Assembly: GCA_021816665.1 (NCBI GenBank)
Contig: JAKAXI010000050.1
Span: forward strand, 1-9,920
Length of the DNA stretch: 9,920 nt
From: Bacillota bacterium
GTDB taxonomy: Bacteria; Bacillota; Bacilli; Alicyclobacillales; Alicyclobacillaceae
Direction: 5' to 3'
Made by a program: the position numbers and the translations under genes
In this document: piece by piece, positions 1-5,856 of the stretch
How positions within the stretch are numbered: the first letter of the stretch is position 1
Layout of the letters: the number at the start of each line of letters is the position of its first letter
The notes under the pieces: model-generated
What the model saw: only the letters and a program-made list of their open reading frames with translations
What the model was told of the DNA's origin: nothing
Database searches by the model: none

Positions 1-38
1 CCGATCTAGAGCTGACTGACTGAGTTTTGGCGATAAAA

Positions 39-80
39 GGGGTTGCCCAAAGGTGCGCTTCGTACCGAATGGGCAGCCCC
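39..80. terminator. Long two-part hairpin, probable intrinsic terminator
   Basis: An 11-base-pair stem (39-49 with 70-80, one G-T wobble) encloses a second 6-base-pair stem (52-57 with 61-66) with a three-base loop, separated by a small AA/GAA internal loop. All three plus-strand frames are closed by stops at 7-9, 17-19 and 21-23, so any upstream plus-strand gene (clpC would be expected from B. subtilis order) ends before it. The only run of four identical A/T bases is AAAA at 35-38, on the left side, which reads as TTTT on the minus strand. The hairpin is therefore a better terminator for minus-strand transcripts; on the plus strand it lacks a U-tract. Confidence 0.6.
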
Positions 81-155
81 GCATTAACATTAACCTCGCA
101 TCTCGAGTTTGAGTCCATAAGTGTTCCGGGGTGTTTGACACAAAAAGGAGACTCG

Positions 156-170
156 ATGGGTCCAGGCTAA
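156..170 (+). other. Possible four-codon minicistron with strong ribosome binding site
   Basis: ATG at 156 is followed by GGT CCA GGC and a TAA stop, encoding Met-Gly-Pro-Gly. A strong AAAGGAG ribosome binding site at 144-150 lies five bases upstream, better than radA's own. It could be a translated leader element, a decayed gene start or chance. It lies upstream of the TATAAT box at 260, so it would be transcribed only from an earlier promoter, and none is clear. Confidence 0.15.
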
Positions 171-215
171 CGCATTTTCAGTTCGCTATCGACTATGTGT
201 TTACATAATCGTCAA

Positions 216-251
216 GGCGCCGGCATCTGGTACAAGGCCACATCCGGTGCC
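216..251. repeat. GC-rich inverted repeat in the radA promoter region
   Basis: Bases 216-223 pair with 244-251 as an eight-base-pair stem with one G-T wobble and a 20-base spacer. It ends nine bases before the TATAAT box, so it covers the -35 zone of that promoter. It may be an operator or, in read-through RNA, a hairpin. No T-run follows it, so it is not an obvious terminator. Confidence 0.35.
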
Positions 252-265
252 TGCCCGTGTATAAT
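237..265 (+). promoter_or_regulatory. Candidate SigA-type promoter for radA
   Basis: A perfect TATAAT lies at 260-265, about 76 bases before the radA start codon. The hexamer 17 bases upstream (237-242, GCCACA) matches the -35 consensus only in its last three bases, so this is a strong -10 with a poor -35. A TG dinucleotide abuts the -10 but is one base closer than in a standard extended -10. The inverted repeat at 216-251 overlaps the -35 zone, which would fit a regulated promoter. Confidence 0.4.
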
Positions 266-341
266 CCTGCAGCCAAGTGTAGATGTAGGTCCCATCACTA
301 CCTGCTATGATGGAGTGTAGCAGGAACGGGGTGGTGGACAA

Positions 342-1703
342 GTGCCAAAGTCAAATACGCAGTTTGTTTGCCAGTCGTGCGGACATGTGTCAGCCAAATG
401 GGCGGGCCGGTGCGGCGGCTGTGGCGAATGGAACACATATGTCGAAGAACTGCGTCCATCTGCAAAGGTTGCGTCGCTGCCAAGTGGCCTCGCCAATGCA
501 GCCGTGCCTCGGCGCATTCCGGATATCCCTTCACAGTTGGAGACACGCGTGGCAACCGGCTTCCCCGAGTGCGACCGGGTACTCGGGGGCGGCGTTGTCC
601 CGGGGTCGCTGGTGTTGGTAGGCGGCGACCCGGGGATCGGGAAGTCGACATTGTTACTGCAATTGTCGCATACAATGGCAGGGCGGGGTCACACAGTTTT
701 GTACGTATCTGGCGAAGAGTCTGCTAATCAACTGAAACTGCGGGCAGAACGTATCGGAGCGACTAACGAGAACCTGTTGGTACTCGCAGAGACCGACCTC
801 GATGTCACCGTGCGAGCGGTGGAGCAGGTCCGCCCCAGTTTTCTCGTGATCGACTCTATCCAGACAATGTACCGCTCAGGACTAACCTCCGCGCCAGGCA
901 GTGTAGCGCAGGTTCGCGAGTGCACGAGTCTGCTCCTGCGGGTCGCGAAACAGTTTAACATTGCCACCTTTATCGTCGGGCATGTCACGAAGGACGGCAG
1001 TTTGGCGGGACCTCGCTTGCTTGAACACATGGTTGACGCAGTACTATACTTTGAAGGAGAACGCCACCAAGCCTTTCGGGTCTTGCGCGCGGTAAAGAAC
1101 CGCTTTGGATCCACGAATGAGTTGGCGATCTTTGAGATGAAAAACGAAGGGCTGCAGGAAGTTGTGAATCCGTCAGAGATGTTTCTGTCGGAGCGAGCCT
1201 TGCAGTCACCAGGGTCGGCTGTCGTTGCGGCGCTCGAAGGATCTCGGCCGCTCTTGCTCGAGGTACAGGCGCTCGTCGCGTCGTCGAGTTTCGGCACACC
1301 GCGTCGGATGAGTACGGGTGCTGACCACAACCGCGTCAGCCTTGTAATGGCGGTGCTCGAAAAACGGCTCGGACTCCAGTTGCAGTCGTCAGATGCTTAT
1401 GTCAATGTCGCCGGGGGTATGCGGGTGGATGAACCCGCGATTGATCTCGGTGTCGCCCTCGCGGTGGCTTCCAGTTTTCGCGATCGACCGCTGGCAGCGG
1501 GAGACGTATACATTGGAGAAGTAGGACTGACTGGTGAAGTTCGGTCGGTGTCACGCCTGGAGCAGCGGATCCGAGAAGCAGAGAAGCTCGGGTTTGCGCG
1601 CTGCTTGGTGCCATCACACAGCCTTGGCGGCTGGAAGTACAATGGGCGGATTGAGGTAAAGGGCGTAGCTTCGATTCAAGAGGCGCTTCAGTTGGCCTTG
1701 TAG
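342..1703 (+). CDS. radA: DNA repair protein RadA (Sms), branch-migration ATPase
   Basis: RadA is a RecA-like ATPase that helps process recombination intermediates and drives branch migration during DNA repair and transformation. The 453-residue product has the full family layout: an N-terminal zinc finger with C10/C13 and C24/C27, a Walker A motif GDPGIGKS at 95-102, a Walker B strand ending at D171, the RadA-specific KNRFG motif at 252-256, and a Lon-protease-like C-terminal domain from about 285 to the end. The length is typical. The start is a GTG, chosen because it sits just ahead of the zinc finger; the preceding G-rich stretch (about 328-338) is only a modest ribosome binding site. disA follows after 10 bases, so the two are probably co-transcribed, as in B. 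subtilis. RadA is reported to work with DisA at stalled or recombining DNA. Confidence 0.97.
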   Translation: MPKSNTQFVCQSCGHVSAKWAGRCGGCGEWNTYVEELRPSAKVASLPSGLANAAVPRRIPDIPSQLETRVATGFPECDRVLGGGVVPGSLVLVGGDPGIGKSTLLLQLSHTMAGRGHTVLYVSGEESANQLKLRAERIGATNENLLVLAETDLDVTVRAVEQVRPSFLVIDSIQTMYRSGLTSAPGSVAQVRECTSLLLRVAKQFNIATFIVGHVTKDGSLAGPRLLEHMVDAVLYFEGERHQAFRVLRAVKNRFGSTNELAIFEMKNEGLQEVVNPSEMFLSERALQSPGSAVVAALEGSRPLLLEVQALVASSSFGTPRRMSTGADHNRVSLVMAVLEKRLGLQLQSSDAYVNVAGGMRVDEPAIDLGVALAVASSFRDRPLAAGDVYIGEVGLTGEVRSVSRLEQRIREAEKLGFARCLVPSHSLGGWKYNGRIEVKGVASIQEALQLAL

Positions 1704-1713
1704 GGGTGGACAA

Positions 1714-2793
1714 ATGCGGGAGGATGGAAAGCGAGACCAGGACGTCAACAAGATTCTGCGCATGGTAGCCCCTGGTACGACGCTGCGCGAAGGCGTCGAA
1801 AACATCCTGCGCGCAAAAACCGGCGGCCTTATCGTGGTCGGTGCGACAGATCAAGTCTTGAACCTCATGGACGGAGGTTTTTCCATCCAGTGTGAACTGA
1901 CTCCCTCCCACATCTACGAATTGGCCAAGATGGATGGCGCAATCGTCGTGAGTGAAGACCTCAAACGGGTGTTGTACGCAAACGTAAACTTGAACCCCGA
2001 TCACACCCTCCCGACTTCCGAGACGGGCACCAGGCATCGCACCGCGGAGCGGGTGGCGAAACAAACGGGGCAACTTGTCGTGTGCATATCACAACGCCGA
2101 AACGTGATCACCCTTTACCAAGGGTCCTTCAAATACGCACTGAAAGACATTGGCGTGATTCTGACAAAGGCGAATCAGGCTATGCAGACACTAGAGAAAT
2201 ACAAGGCGGTGCTCGACCAGGCGCTGACGAACTTGAGTGCGCTCGAATTCGAAGAACTCGTGACACTACAAGAAGTGACGCTGGTGTTACAGCGCTTTGA
2301 GATGGTCTTACGTATCAAGTCCGAGATTAGGCGTTACATCACAGAGCTTGGGTCAGAGGGACGACTGATCAGCATGCAGCTCGAAGAACTCGTCGCAAAA
2401 GTCGACGAAGAGGCGTACCTGCTCGTCAAGGACTACGCCCGTTTTGGCCCGGATGAGACGCCGCACCAATTGCTCTCTAGGCTGCACGGCCTTGGCAACG
2501 ACGAGTTGCTGGAGAACCTCGTGCTTGCAAAGGTGCTGGGTCACAATGTCCCGACCAACGTCAGCGATGAGGCGGTGTCGTCGCGTGGGTATCGGCTGTT
2601 GAACAAGATAGCCCGTTTGCCTCAGCCGGTGATCGAAAACATCGTGGAGAACTTCGAGACCCTCACAAACGTCCTTTCCGCGTCTACCGAAGAACTCGAC
2701 GCTGTGGAGGGAATTGGCGCTGTCAGGGCACGCGCAGTTCGGGATGGCTTAAAACGAATTCAGGAACAGGTCTTCATTGACCGACACATCTAA
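1714..2793 (+). CDS. disA: DNA integrity scanning protein DisA, diadenylate cyclase
   Basis: DisA scans DNA for branched structures and makes the second messenger cyclic di-AMP from two ATP; it forms an octamer and its activity falls when it meets recombination intermediates. The 359-residue protein has an N-terminal diadenylate cyclase domain (about 10-145) with both signature motifs: DGA at 74-76 and the GTRHRTAER block at 105-113. A helical spine follows (about 150-290). The C-terminal helix-hairpin-helix DNA-binding domain ends near residue 348 and contains VEGIGAVRARAV. The ATG at 1714 is preceded by a G-rich binding site (1703-1709) overlapping the radA stop, suggesting translational coupling. 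Length and motifs are complete, so the enzyme should be active. The cyclase is the likely housekeeping or sporulation-checkpoint source of c-di-AMP; whether others exist cannot be seen here. Confidence 0.97.
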   Translation: MREDGKRDQDVNKILRMVAPGTTLREGVENILRAKTGGLIVVGATDQVLNLMDGGFSIQCELTPSHIYELAKMDGAIVVSEDLKRVLYANVNLNPDHTLPTSETGTRHRTAERVAKQTGQLVVCISQRRNVITLYQGSFKYALKDIGVILTKANQAMQTLEKYKAVLDQALTNLSALEFEELVTLQEVTLVLQRFEMVLRIKSEIRRYITELGSEGRLISMQLEELVAKVDEEAYLLVKDYARFGPDETPHQLLSRLHGLGNDELLENLVLAKVLGHNVPTNVSDEAVSSRGYRLLNKIARLPQPVIENIVENFETLTNVLSASTEELDAVEGIGAVRARAVRDGLKRIQEQVFIDRHI

Positions 2794-2850
2794 TGCCTTG
2801 GTTGACATCGAACGGCTGCGCTGGCATGCGCATGATGGGGGGTTAAAACT

Positions 2851-3585
2851 GTGATTGACGCGATCACGAAGCGCATACCCAGTCTCTTAACCGTATCTAA
2901 TCTCGCGCTCGGCATCGGGGCGCTGTTGCTTGCATCCAAGGGCCGGACGTCTGATGCAGCCCTGATGGTTGTGATTGGCATGGTGCTCGATGGATTTGAT
3001 GGTCGAGCGGCGCGGTTTTTCCACGCAGAGAGTGAGTTCGGGCGGGAACTCGATTCCCTCTCGGACATTGTCACGTTTGGCGTCGCGCCGACGTTAATCT
3101 TGTGGCACGTTGTGCTCCGCGACATGGGAACAGTCGGCGTTGCGATCGCGATCTTGTTCCCAATCTGCGGCGCGCTCAGACTCGCGCGCTTTAACGTGGC
3201 GAAGAAAGCGACGAATTACTTCGTCGGTCTGCCGATCACGGCCGCTGGCGGTATCTTGGCGACCCTCGCGCTGTACCGGGACCTGCTTGATCCGGCGAAC
3301 GTGATCTTGTCCTTAGGGATGGTGGTCTTGGCGCTGCTCATGGTCAGTCACGCTCGCTACCCGAACTTCAAAAAGGTGGCTTTCCCGCGTTCAGCCATCG
3401 TCGTTGTGCCGCTTTTGGCAATCGCCGTATACATCATTTTTCGCTACCAATACGCTGTCGTGAACCGGCTCATCTTTGTGCCGCTGGCGCTCTACGCCGT
3501 CTACGGCATTGGGAGAATGCTCCGGCACCGGCGCCGGCTTCGCAACGACAGGGAAGCCGAACCCGCGAAGCCGGGCTTGAAATGA
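2851..3585 (+). CDS. pssA: CDP-diacylglycerol-serine O-phosphatidyltransferase PssA
   Basis: PssA is a membrane enzyme that joins CDP-diacylglycerol and L-serine to give phosphatidylserine and CMP, the step before phosphatidylethanolamine. The complete CDP-alcohol phosphotransferase motif is present: D47-x2-D50-G51-x2-A54-R55-x8-G64-x3-D68-x3-D72, with the aspartates that bind metal and substrate. The following SLSDIVTFGVAP (69-80), the RLARFN block and FVGLP are hallmarks of serine rather than glycerol transferases. I count about eight hydrophobic segments, roughly 11-28, 33-46, 73-90, 92-110, 126-144, 150-167, 181-200 and 208-226, then a basic tail. At 244 residues it is longer than the B. 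subtilis enzyme. It starts at GTG after a G-rich binding site (about 2836-2842), 57 bases after disA. No decarboxylase gene (psd) is next to it. Its position here differs from B. subtilis, where disA is followed directly by yacL. Confidence 0.93.
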   Translation: MIDAITKRIPSLLTVSNLALGIGALLLASKGRTSDAALMVVIGMVLDGFDGRAARFFHAESEFGRELDSLSDIVTFGVAPTLILWHVVLRDMGTVGVAIAILFPICGALRLARFNVAKKATNYFVGLPITAAGGILATLALYRDLLDPANVILSLGMVVLALLMVSHARYPNFKKVAFPRSAIVVVPLLAIAVYIIFRYQYAVVNRLIFVPLALYAVYGIGRMLRHRRRLRNDREAEPAKPGLK

Positions 3586-3744
3586 CGCTGGAGCTGCAGC
3601 ACGAAGTAGTGTAAACTGTTGATCACATAATGAGAGAAGAATCAAGGCATGGACGTACGAAGCCATGCGTGGGGACAGGGTCGAAAAAGTGCAGCGGAAG
3701 ATAGGCTGTACTGTTTCGGCTTAGTCGCGTTCACGGACTCACTT

Positions 3745-3773
3745 TTGACGCCATATGAAGCCGATGGTACACT
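3745..3773 (+). promoter_or_regulatory. SigA-type promoter for yacL
   Basis: TTGACG (3745-3750) and TACACT (3768-3773) are separated by exactly 17 bases, and TG at the correct place (3765-3766) makes an extended -10. This is the best promoter in the window. Transcription would start near 3780, leaving an untranslated leader of roughly 115 bases before the yacL ATG that includes the palindrome at 3853-3866. Confidence 0.7.
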
Positions 3774-3852
3774 CAAGGTACACCCCAAATTCTTCAAGAG
3801 CTTGTCGGGCAGTTGGCGACTCAGGTCTGTGATGCCGTGTTGGCGGTTTGGT

Positions 3853-3866
3853 GCAAAAATTTTTGC
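3853..3866. promoter_or_regulatory. Perfect 14-base palindrome in the yacL leader
   Basis: GCAAAAATTTTTGC is self-complementary over its full length and lies about 75 bases downstream of the predicted transcription start and 14 bases before the ribosome binding site core. Its A5T5 core would be intrinsically bent DNA. It could be a downstream operator or a site for a nucleoid protein. With no loop bases it would not make a good RNA hairpin. Confidence 0.35.
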
Positions 3867-3879
3867 CCATACTACGAAT

Positions 3880-3888
3880 AGGAGGTGA
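3880..3888 (+). promoter_or_regulatory. Ribosome binding site that fixes the yacL start
   Basis: AGGAGGTGA is an almost perfect anti-16S match and lies seven bases before ATG at 3896. It sits inside the reading frame that could begin at TTG 3848, which shows that the upstream TTG is not the start. Confidence 0.85.
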
Positions 3889-3895
3889 CAATCCG

Positions 3896-5002
3896 ATGGT
3901 AAAGAGAATTGTCCACTTGTTTTTCACGGTCATTGGGGTGGTGATCGGGTACACGTTTGCCCCGGACTTATTCCTGTATGTCTTTCATCTCAAGTCAGCG
4001 CCGTTCTCGACAAAGTGGTTCGGCGCCGCGCTCGGTGGCGCAATCTTTCTCTTGGCCACATTTTGGCTGGTCAATTACGTGGTCACGCTCATCCGTTGGG
4101 TCGAAGACAAGCTGCAAAAGGCGCCGCTTGCTGACCTGATCGGAGGAACCATCGGCATGATCTTTGGGCTGTTGGTGGCGTATTTGATGCCGTTGCGCGA
4201 TTTCAAAGTCGTTGGCTCGGCGCTACAGTTTTTCGTCAGTATTCTCTTGGCGTACCTTGGACTACGCATCGGATTTACGAAGCGGGAGGAACTGCTCTCG
4301 CTGTTTTCTGGGCGGCAGGACAAGAAGGAGAGGGACCGCGACAAGGAGAAAGACAAGGACAAAAAAGCTGGGACCGGACAGATGTTTCGCGCGGGAGAGG
4401 CGAAGCTGCTGGACACCAGCGTGATCATCGATGGCCGGATCGCGGACCTTGTCCAGACAGGTTTTCTGGATGGGGTACTGGTGATTCCGTCGTTTGTGCT
4501 CGAAGAACTGCAGCACATCGCCGACTCCTCTGACGTGTTGAAGCGCAACCGCGGTCGCCGTGGACTCGACGTACTGAATCGCATTCAGAAGGAACTTAAG
4601 GTAAAAGTGCAGGTCCTTGAGATTGATTTCGACGACATACAGGAAGTCGACAGTAAACTGGTGCGGCTTGCCAAGCAACAGTCTGCCAAGGTTGTCACGA
4701 ATGATTTCAACCTGAACAAAGTCTGCGAACTGCAGGGTGTTCAGGTTCTGAACATTAATGATTTGGCAAACGCTTTGAAACCGATTGTTCTACCTGGAGA
4801 AGAACTGAATGTCCAGGTCATCAAGGACGGCAAGGAGTACAATCAAGGAGTTGCGTACCTGGATGATGGAACGATGATCGTGATCGAAGGCGGACGGGAG
4901 TATATTGGTGGCCGCATCGACGTTTTGGTGACTAGTGTCTTACAGACGTCAGCGGGGCGTATGATTTTCGCGAAGCCGAAATTGCTCGAGAAAGCACTGT
5001 GA
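3896..5002 (+). CDS. yacL: Membrane-anchored PIN-TRAM domain protein (YacL family)
   Basis: This is the conserved Firmicute PIN/TRAM protein, thought to be a membrane-tethered RNase-like protein; its true target is not settled. The 368-residue product has four hydrophobic segments (about 5-22, 44-66, 80-100 and 105-127), then a highly charged Lys/Asp/Glu/Arg linker (about 141-158), a PIN domain (about 168-290) and a C-terminal TRAM domain (about 300-362). The PIN acidic residues are visible: D173 in LLDTSVIIDGR, E204/E205, D252 and D270 in VTNDFN. The PIN and TRAM domains should face the cytoplasm. The start at ATG 3896 is set by the ribosome binding site just before it. It has its own promoter and terminator, so it appears to be transcribed alone, while keeping its usual place between disA and ispD. 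No catalytic residue looks lost. Confidence 0.93.
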   Translation: MVKRIVHLFFTVIGVVIGYTFAPDLFLYVFHLKSAPFSTKWFGAALGGAIFLLATFWLVNYVVTLIRWVEDKLQKAPLADLIGGTIGMIFGLLVAYLMPLRDFKVVGSALQFFVSILLAYLGLRIGFTKREELLSLFSGRQDKKERDRDKEKDKDKKAGTGQMFRAGEAKLLDTSVIIDGRIADLVQTGFLDGVLVIPSFVLEELQHIADSSDVLKRNRGRRGLDVLNRIQKELKVKVQVLEIDFDDIQEVDSKLVRLAKQQSAKVVTNDFNLNKVCELQGVQVLNINDLANALKPIVLPGEELNVQVIKDGKEYNQGVAYLDDGTMIVIEGGREYIGGRIDVLVTSVLQTSAGRMIFAKPKLLEKAL

Positions 5003-5057
5003 GACAGCGCTAGGAAGACGATGAGACGCGTTGACTAACTAGGCAGATCAGTTCGGC

Positions 5058-5086
5058 AAAGGGGTCAGGCTGGCACTGACCCCTTT
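5058..5086. terminator. Intrinsic terminator after yacL
   Basis: AAAGGGGTCAG (5058-5068) and CTGACCCCTTT (5076-5086) form a perfect 11-base-pair stem around a seven-base loop, with a further T at 5087. The A-run on the left and T-run on the right make it potentially bidirectional. It begins 55 bases after the yacL stop and separates yacL from ispD. Confidence 0.85.
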
Positions 5087-5115
5087 TGCATGCGTATTTA
5101 CGTCCGTGGTATGTT
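5086..5115 (+). promoter_or_regulatory. Candidate promoter for the ispD-to-rae1 unit
   Basis: TATGTT (5110-5115) is preceded by TG at the right spacing for an extended -10 (5107-5108). The -35 candidate TTGCAT (5086-5091) lies 18 bases upstream and overlaps the T-run of the terminator. Both boxes are imperfect. Some promoter is needed here because the strong terminator lies directly upstream and no other start signal is visible before ispD. Confidence 0.4.
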
Positions 5116-5148
5116 GAACCTGTTGATCCTTGAGAAAGTTGGGATGGG

Positions 5149-5856
5149 ATGATCTACGCAGTACTGGTCGCAGCCGGATCAGGTTCCAGGATGGGGTTCC
5201 GCAAGCAATACGCTGTACTCGCAGGCGTGGAAGTGTGGGAACGCTCTGCAAGAGCGCTCTTGGCAGGCGGCGTGCACCGAATCTGTTTGGTCATTCCTCC
5301 GGGAGATGTAGCTCTGGCGACTGAGAAAGTTGATAGAGCTGGTCTTGGCACAGTCTGTCGCGTGGTGGCAGGCGGAGATACTCGTGCCAAGTCAGTCGCG
5401 TGCGGGGTAGCCGCGGTGGAAGCGTGGGGCGCTGCTGATACGGCGGGCGACCGTCGGGTCGACATCGTAGCCGTCCACGATGCAGCTCGTCCGTTTGTTG
5501 CCGAGACGGATGTGCGCGCAGTGCTCGATGTAGCGATGAAAACCGGCGCAGCCGTACTCGGGCGCCGATGTATTGATACGATGAAATGGGTTGAACGCGA
5601 TAAAATTGAGCGAACGCTCGAGCGCAGTGCTCTTTGGCACGCTTTGACGCCACAGGTGTTTCGCCTTGACTGGCTCAAAGCGGGCTTTGCAGCTTGGACG
5701 GCACAGGCGGCGGCAACGGATGACTCGGCGCTGGTGGAAAGGCTCGGTTATCCTGTGACGATGGTAGAAGCGACTGCGCCTAACCCGAAATTGACAACGC
5801 CAGAAGACTTTCAGTACGCTGATTGGCTGGCAGAGCGCAAATGGGGGATGAAGTAG
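5149..5856 (+). CDS. ispD: 2-C-methyl-D-erythritol 4-phosphate cytidylyltransferase IspD
   Basis: IspD transfers CMP from CTP to MEP, giving CDP-methylerythritol in the non-mevalonate isoprenoid pathway. The 235-residue protein is a single Rossmann-like nucleotidyltransferase domain of normal length. Visible motifs are AAGSGSRMG (8-16) followed by K19-Q20, the CTP-binding loop; GGDTRAKSV (75-83); VHDAARPF (109-116); TDDSALVE (190-197); and PNPKLTTPEDF (211-221). These include the key basic residues R14, K19 and K214. The region after the first loop (VEVWERSA, 27-34) is less like the usual GKPVL-type segment but not damaging. The ATG at 5149 lies just before the nucleotide-binding strand; its ribosome binding site is weak and close. 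The stop overlaps the ispF start by one base. Confidence 0.95.
   Translation: MIYAVLVAAGSGSRMGFRKQYAVLAGVEVWERSARALLAGGVHRICLVIPPGDVALATEKVDRAGLGTVCRVVAGGDTRAKSVACGVAAVEAWGAADTAGDRRVDIVAVHDAARPFVAETDVRAVLDVAMKTGAAVLGRRCIDTMKWVERDKIERTLERSALWHALTPQVFRLDWLKAGFAAWTAQAAATDDSALVERLGYPVTMVEATAPNPKLTTPEDFQYADWLAERKWGMK
5843..5850 (+). promoter_or_regulatory. Ribosome binding site that favours the GTG start of ispF
   Basis: The G-rich stretch at 5843-5847 inside the ispD end lies eight bases before GTG 5856. This start gives a protein beginning Met-Arg-Ile-Gly, as IspF proteins usually do. Longer frames from TTG 5823 or ATG 5841 would add residues not seen in the family. Confidence 0.6.

Larger units (their letters stand above)
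81..341. other. Non-coding leader region upstream of radA
   Basis: No convincing gene lies between the hairpin at 39-80 and radA. The region holds a tandem ATTAAC repeat (about 83-94), a TTGACA hexamer at 135-140 with no -10 box at the right distance, a near-ideal ribosome binding site (AAAGGAG, 144-150) before a four-codon frame at 156-170, an ACATAAT element (203-209), an inverted repeat (216-251) and a TATAAT box (260-265). The amount of signal suggests radA has local control in addition to any read-through from the upstream gene; that is inference. Confidence 0.5.
3586..3895. other. 310-base intergenic region before yacL
   Basis: No supported gene lies here. In order it holds an ACATAATG element (3625-3632) resembling ones upstream of radA and sigH, a six-base-pair hairpin (3647-3652 with 3663-3668, ten-base loop), the yacL promoter (3745-3773), a perfect palindrome (3853-3866) and the yacL ribosome binding site. 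There is no clear terminator behind pssA. A 79-codon frame (3649-3888) runs through the promoter and palindrome and resembles no protein I know, so I do not call it. Confidence 0.6.

Noticed and set aside
135..140. Perfect TTGACA before the minicistron
   Set aside because: The hexamer 17 bases downstream (158-163) has no resemblance to a -10 box, so I do not call a promoter.
728..1330. A 200-codon minus-strand open frame inside radA
   Set aside because: It is the antisense shadow of strongly conserved RadA coding sequence, rich in Ser/Arg/Thr as expected from reverse-frame translation.
1402..2073. A 223-codon minus-strand frame across the radA-disA junction
   Set aside because: It lies opposite two well-supported genes, and its composition is typical of a shadow frame.
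2802..2830. Perfect TTGACA between disA and pssA as a pssA promoter
   Set aside because: The candidate -10 at 2825-2830 (CATGCG) matches only two of six bases; the nearby palindrome CATGCGCATG (2825-2834) is short and probably chance.
3649..3888. A 79-codon plus-strand frame between pssA and yacL
   Set aside because: It has no well-placed ribosome binding site, runs through the yacL promoter, the palindrome and the yacL ribosome binding site, and its translation resembles no family I know.
3848..3895. Longer yacL starting at TTG 3848
   Set aside because: The near-perfect ribosome binding site at 3880-3888 lies inside this extension and points to ATG 3896.
5823..5855. Longer ispF starting at TTG 5823 or ATG 5841
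   Set aside because: IspF proteins begin right at the R-I-G-x-G-F-D motif, and GTG 5856 has a suitable binding site and a coupled stop-start overlap.
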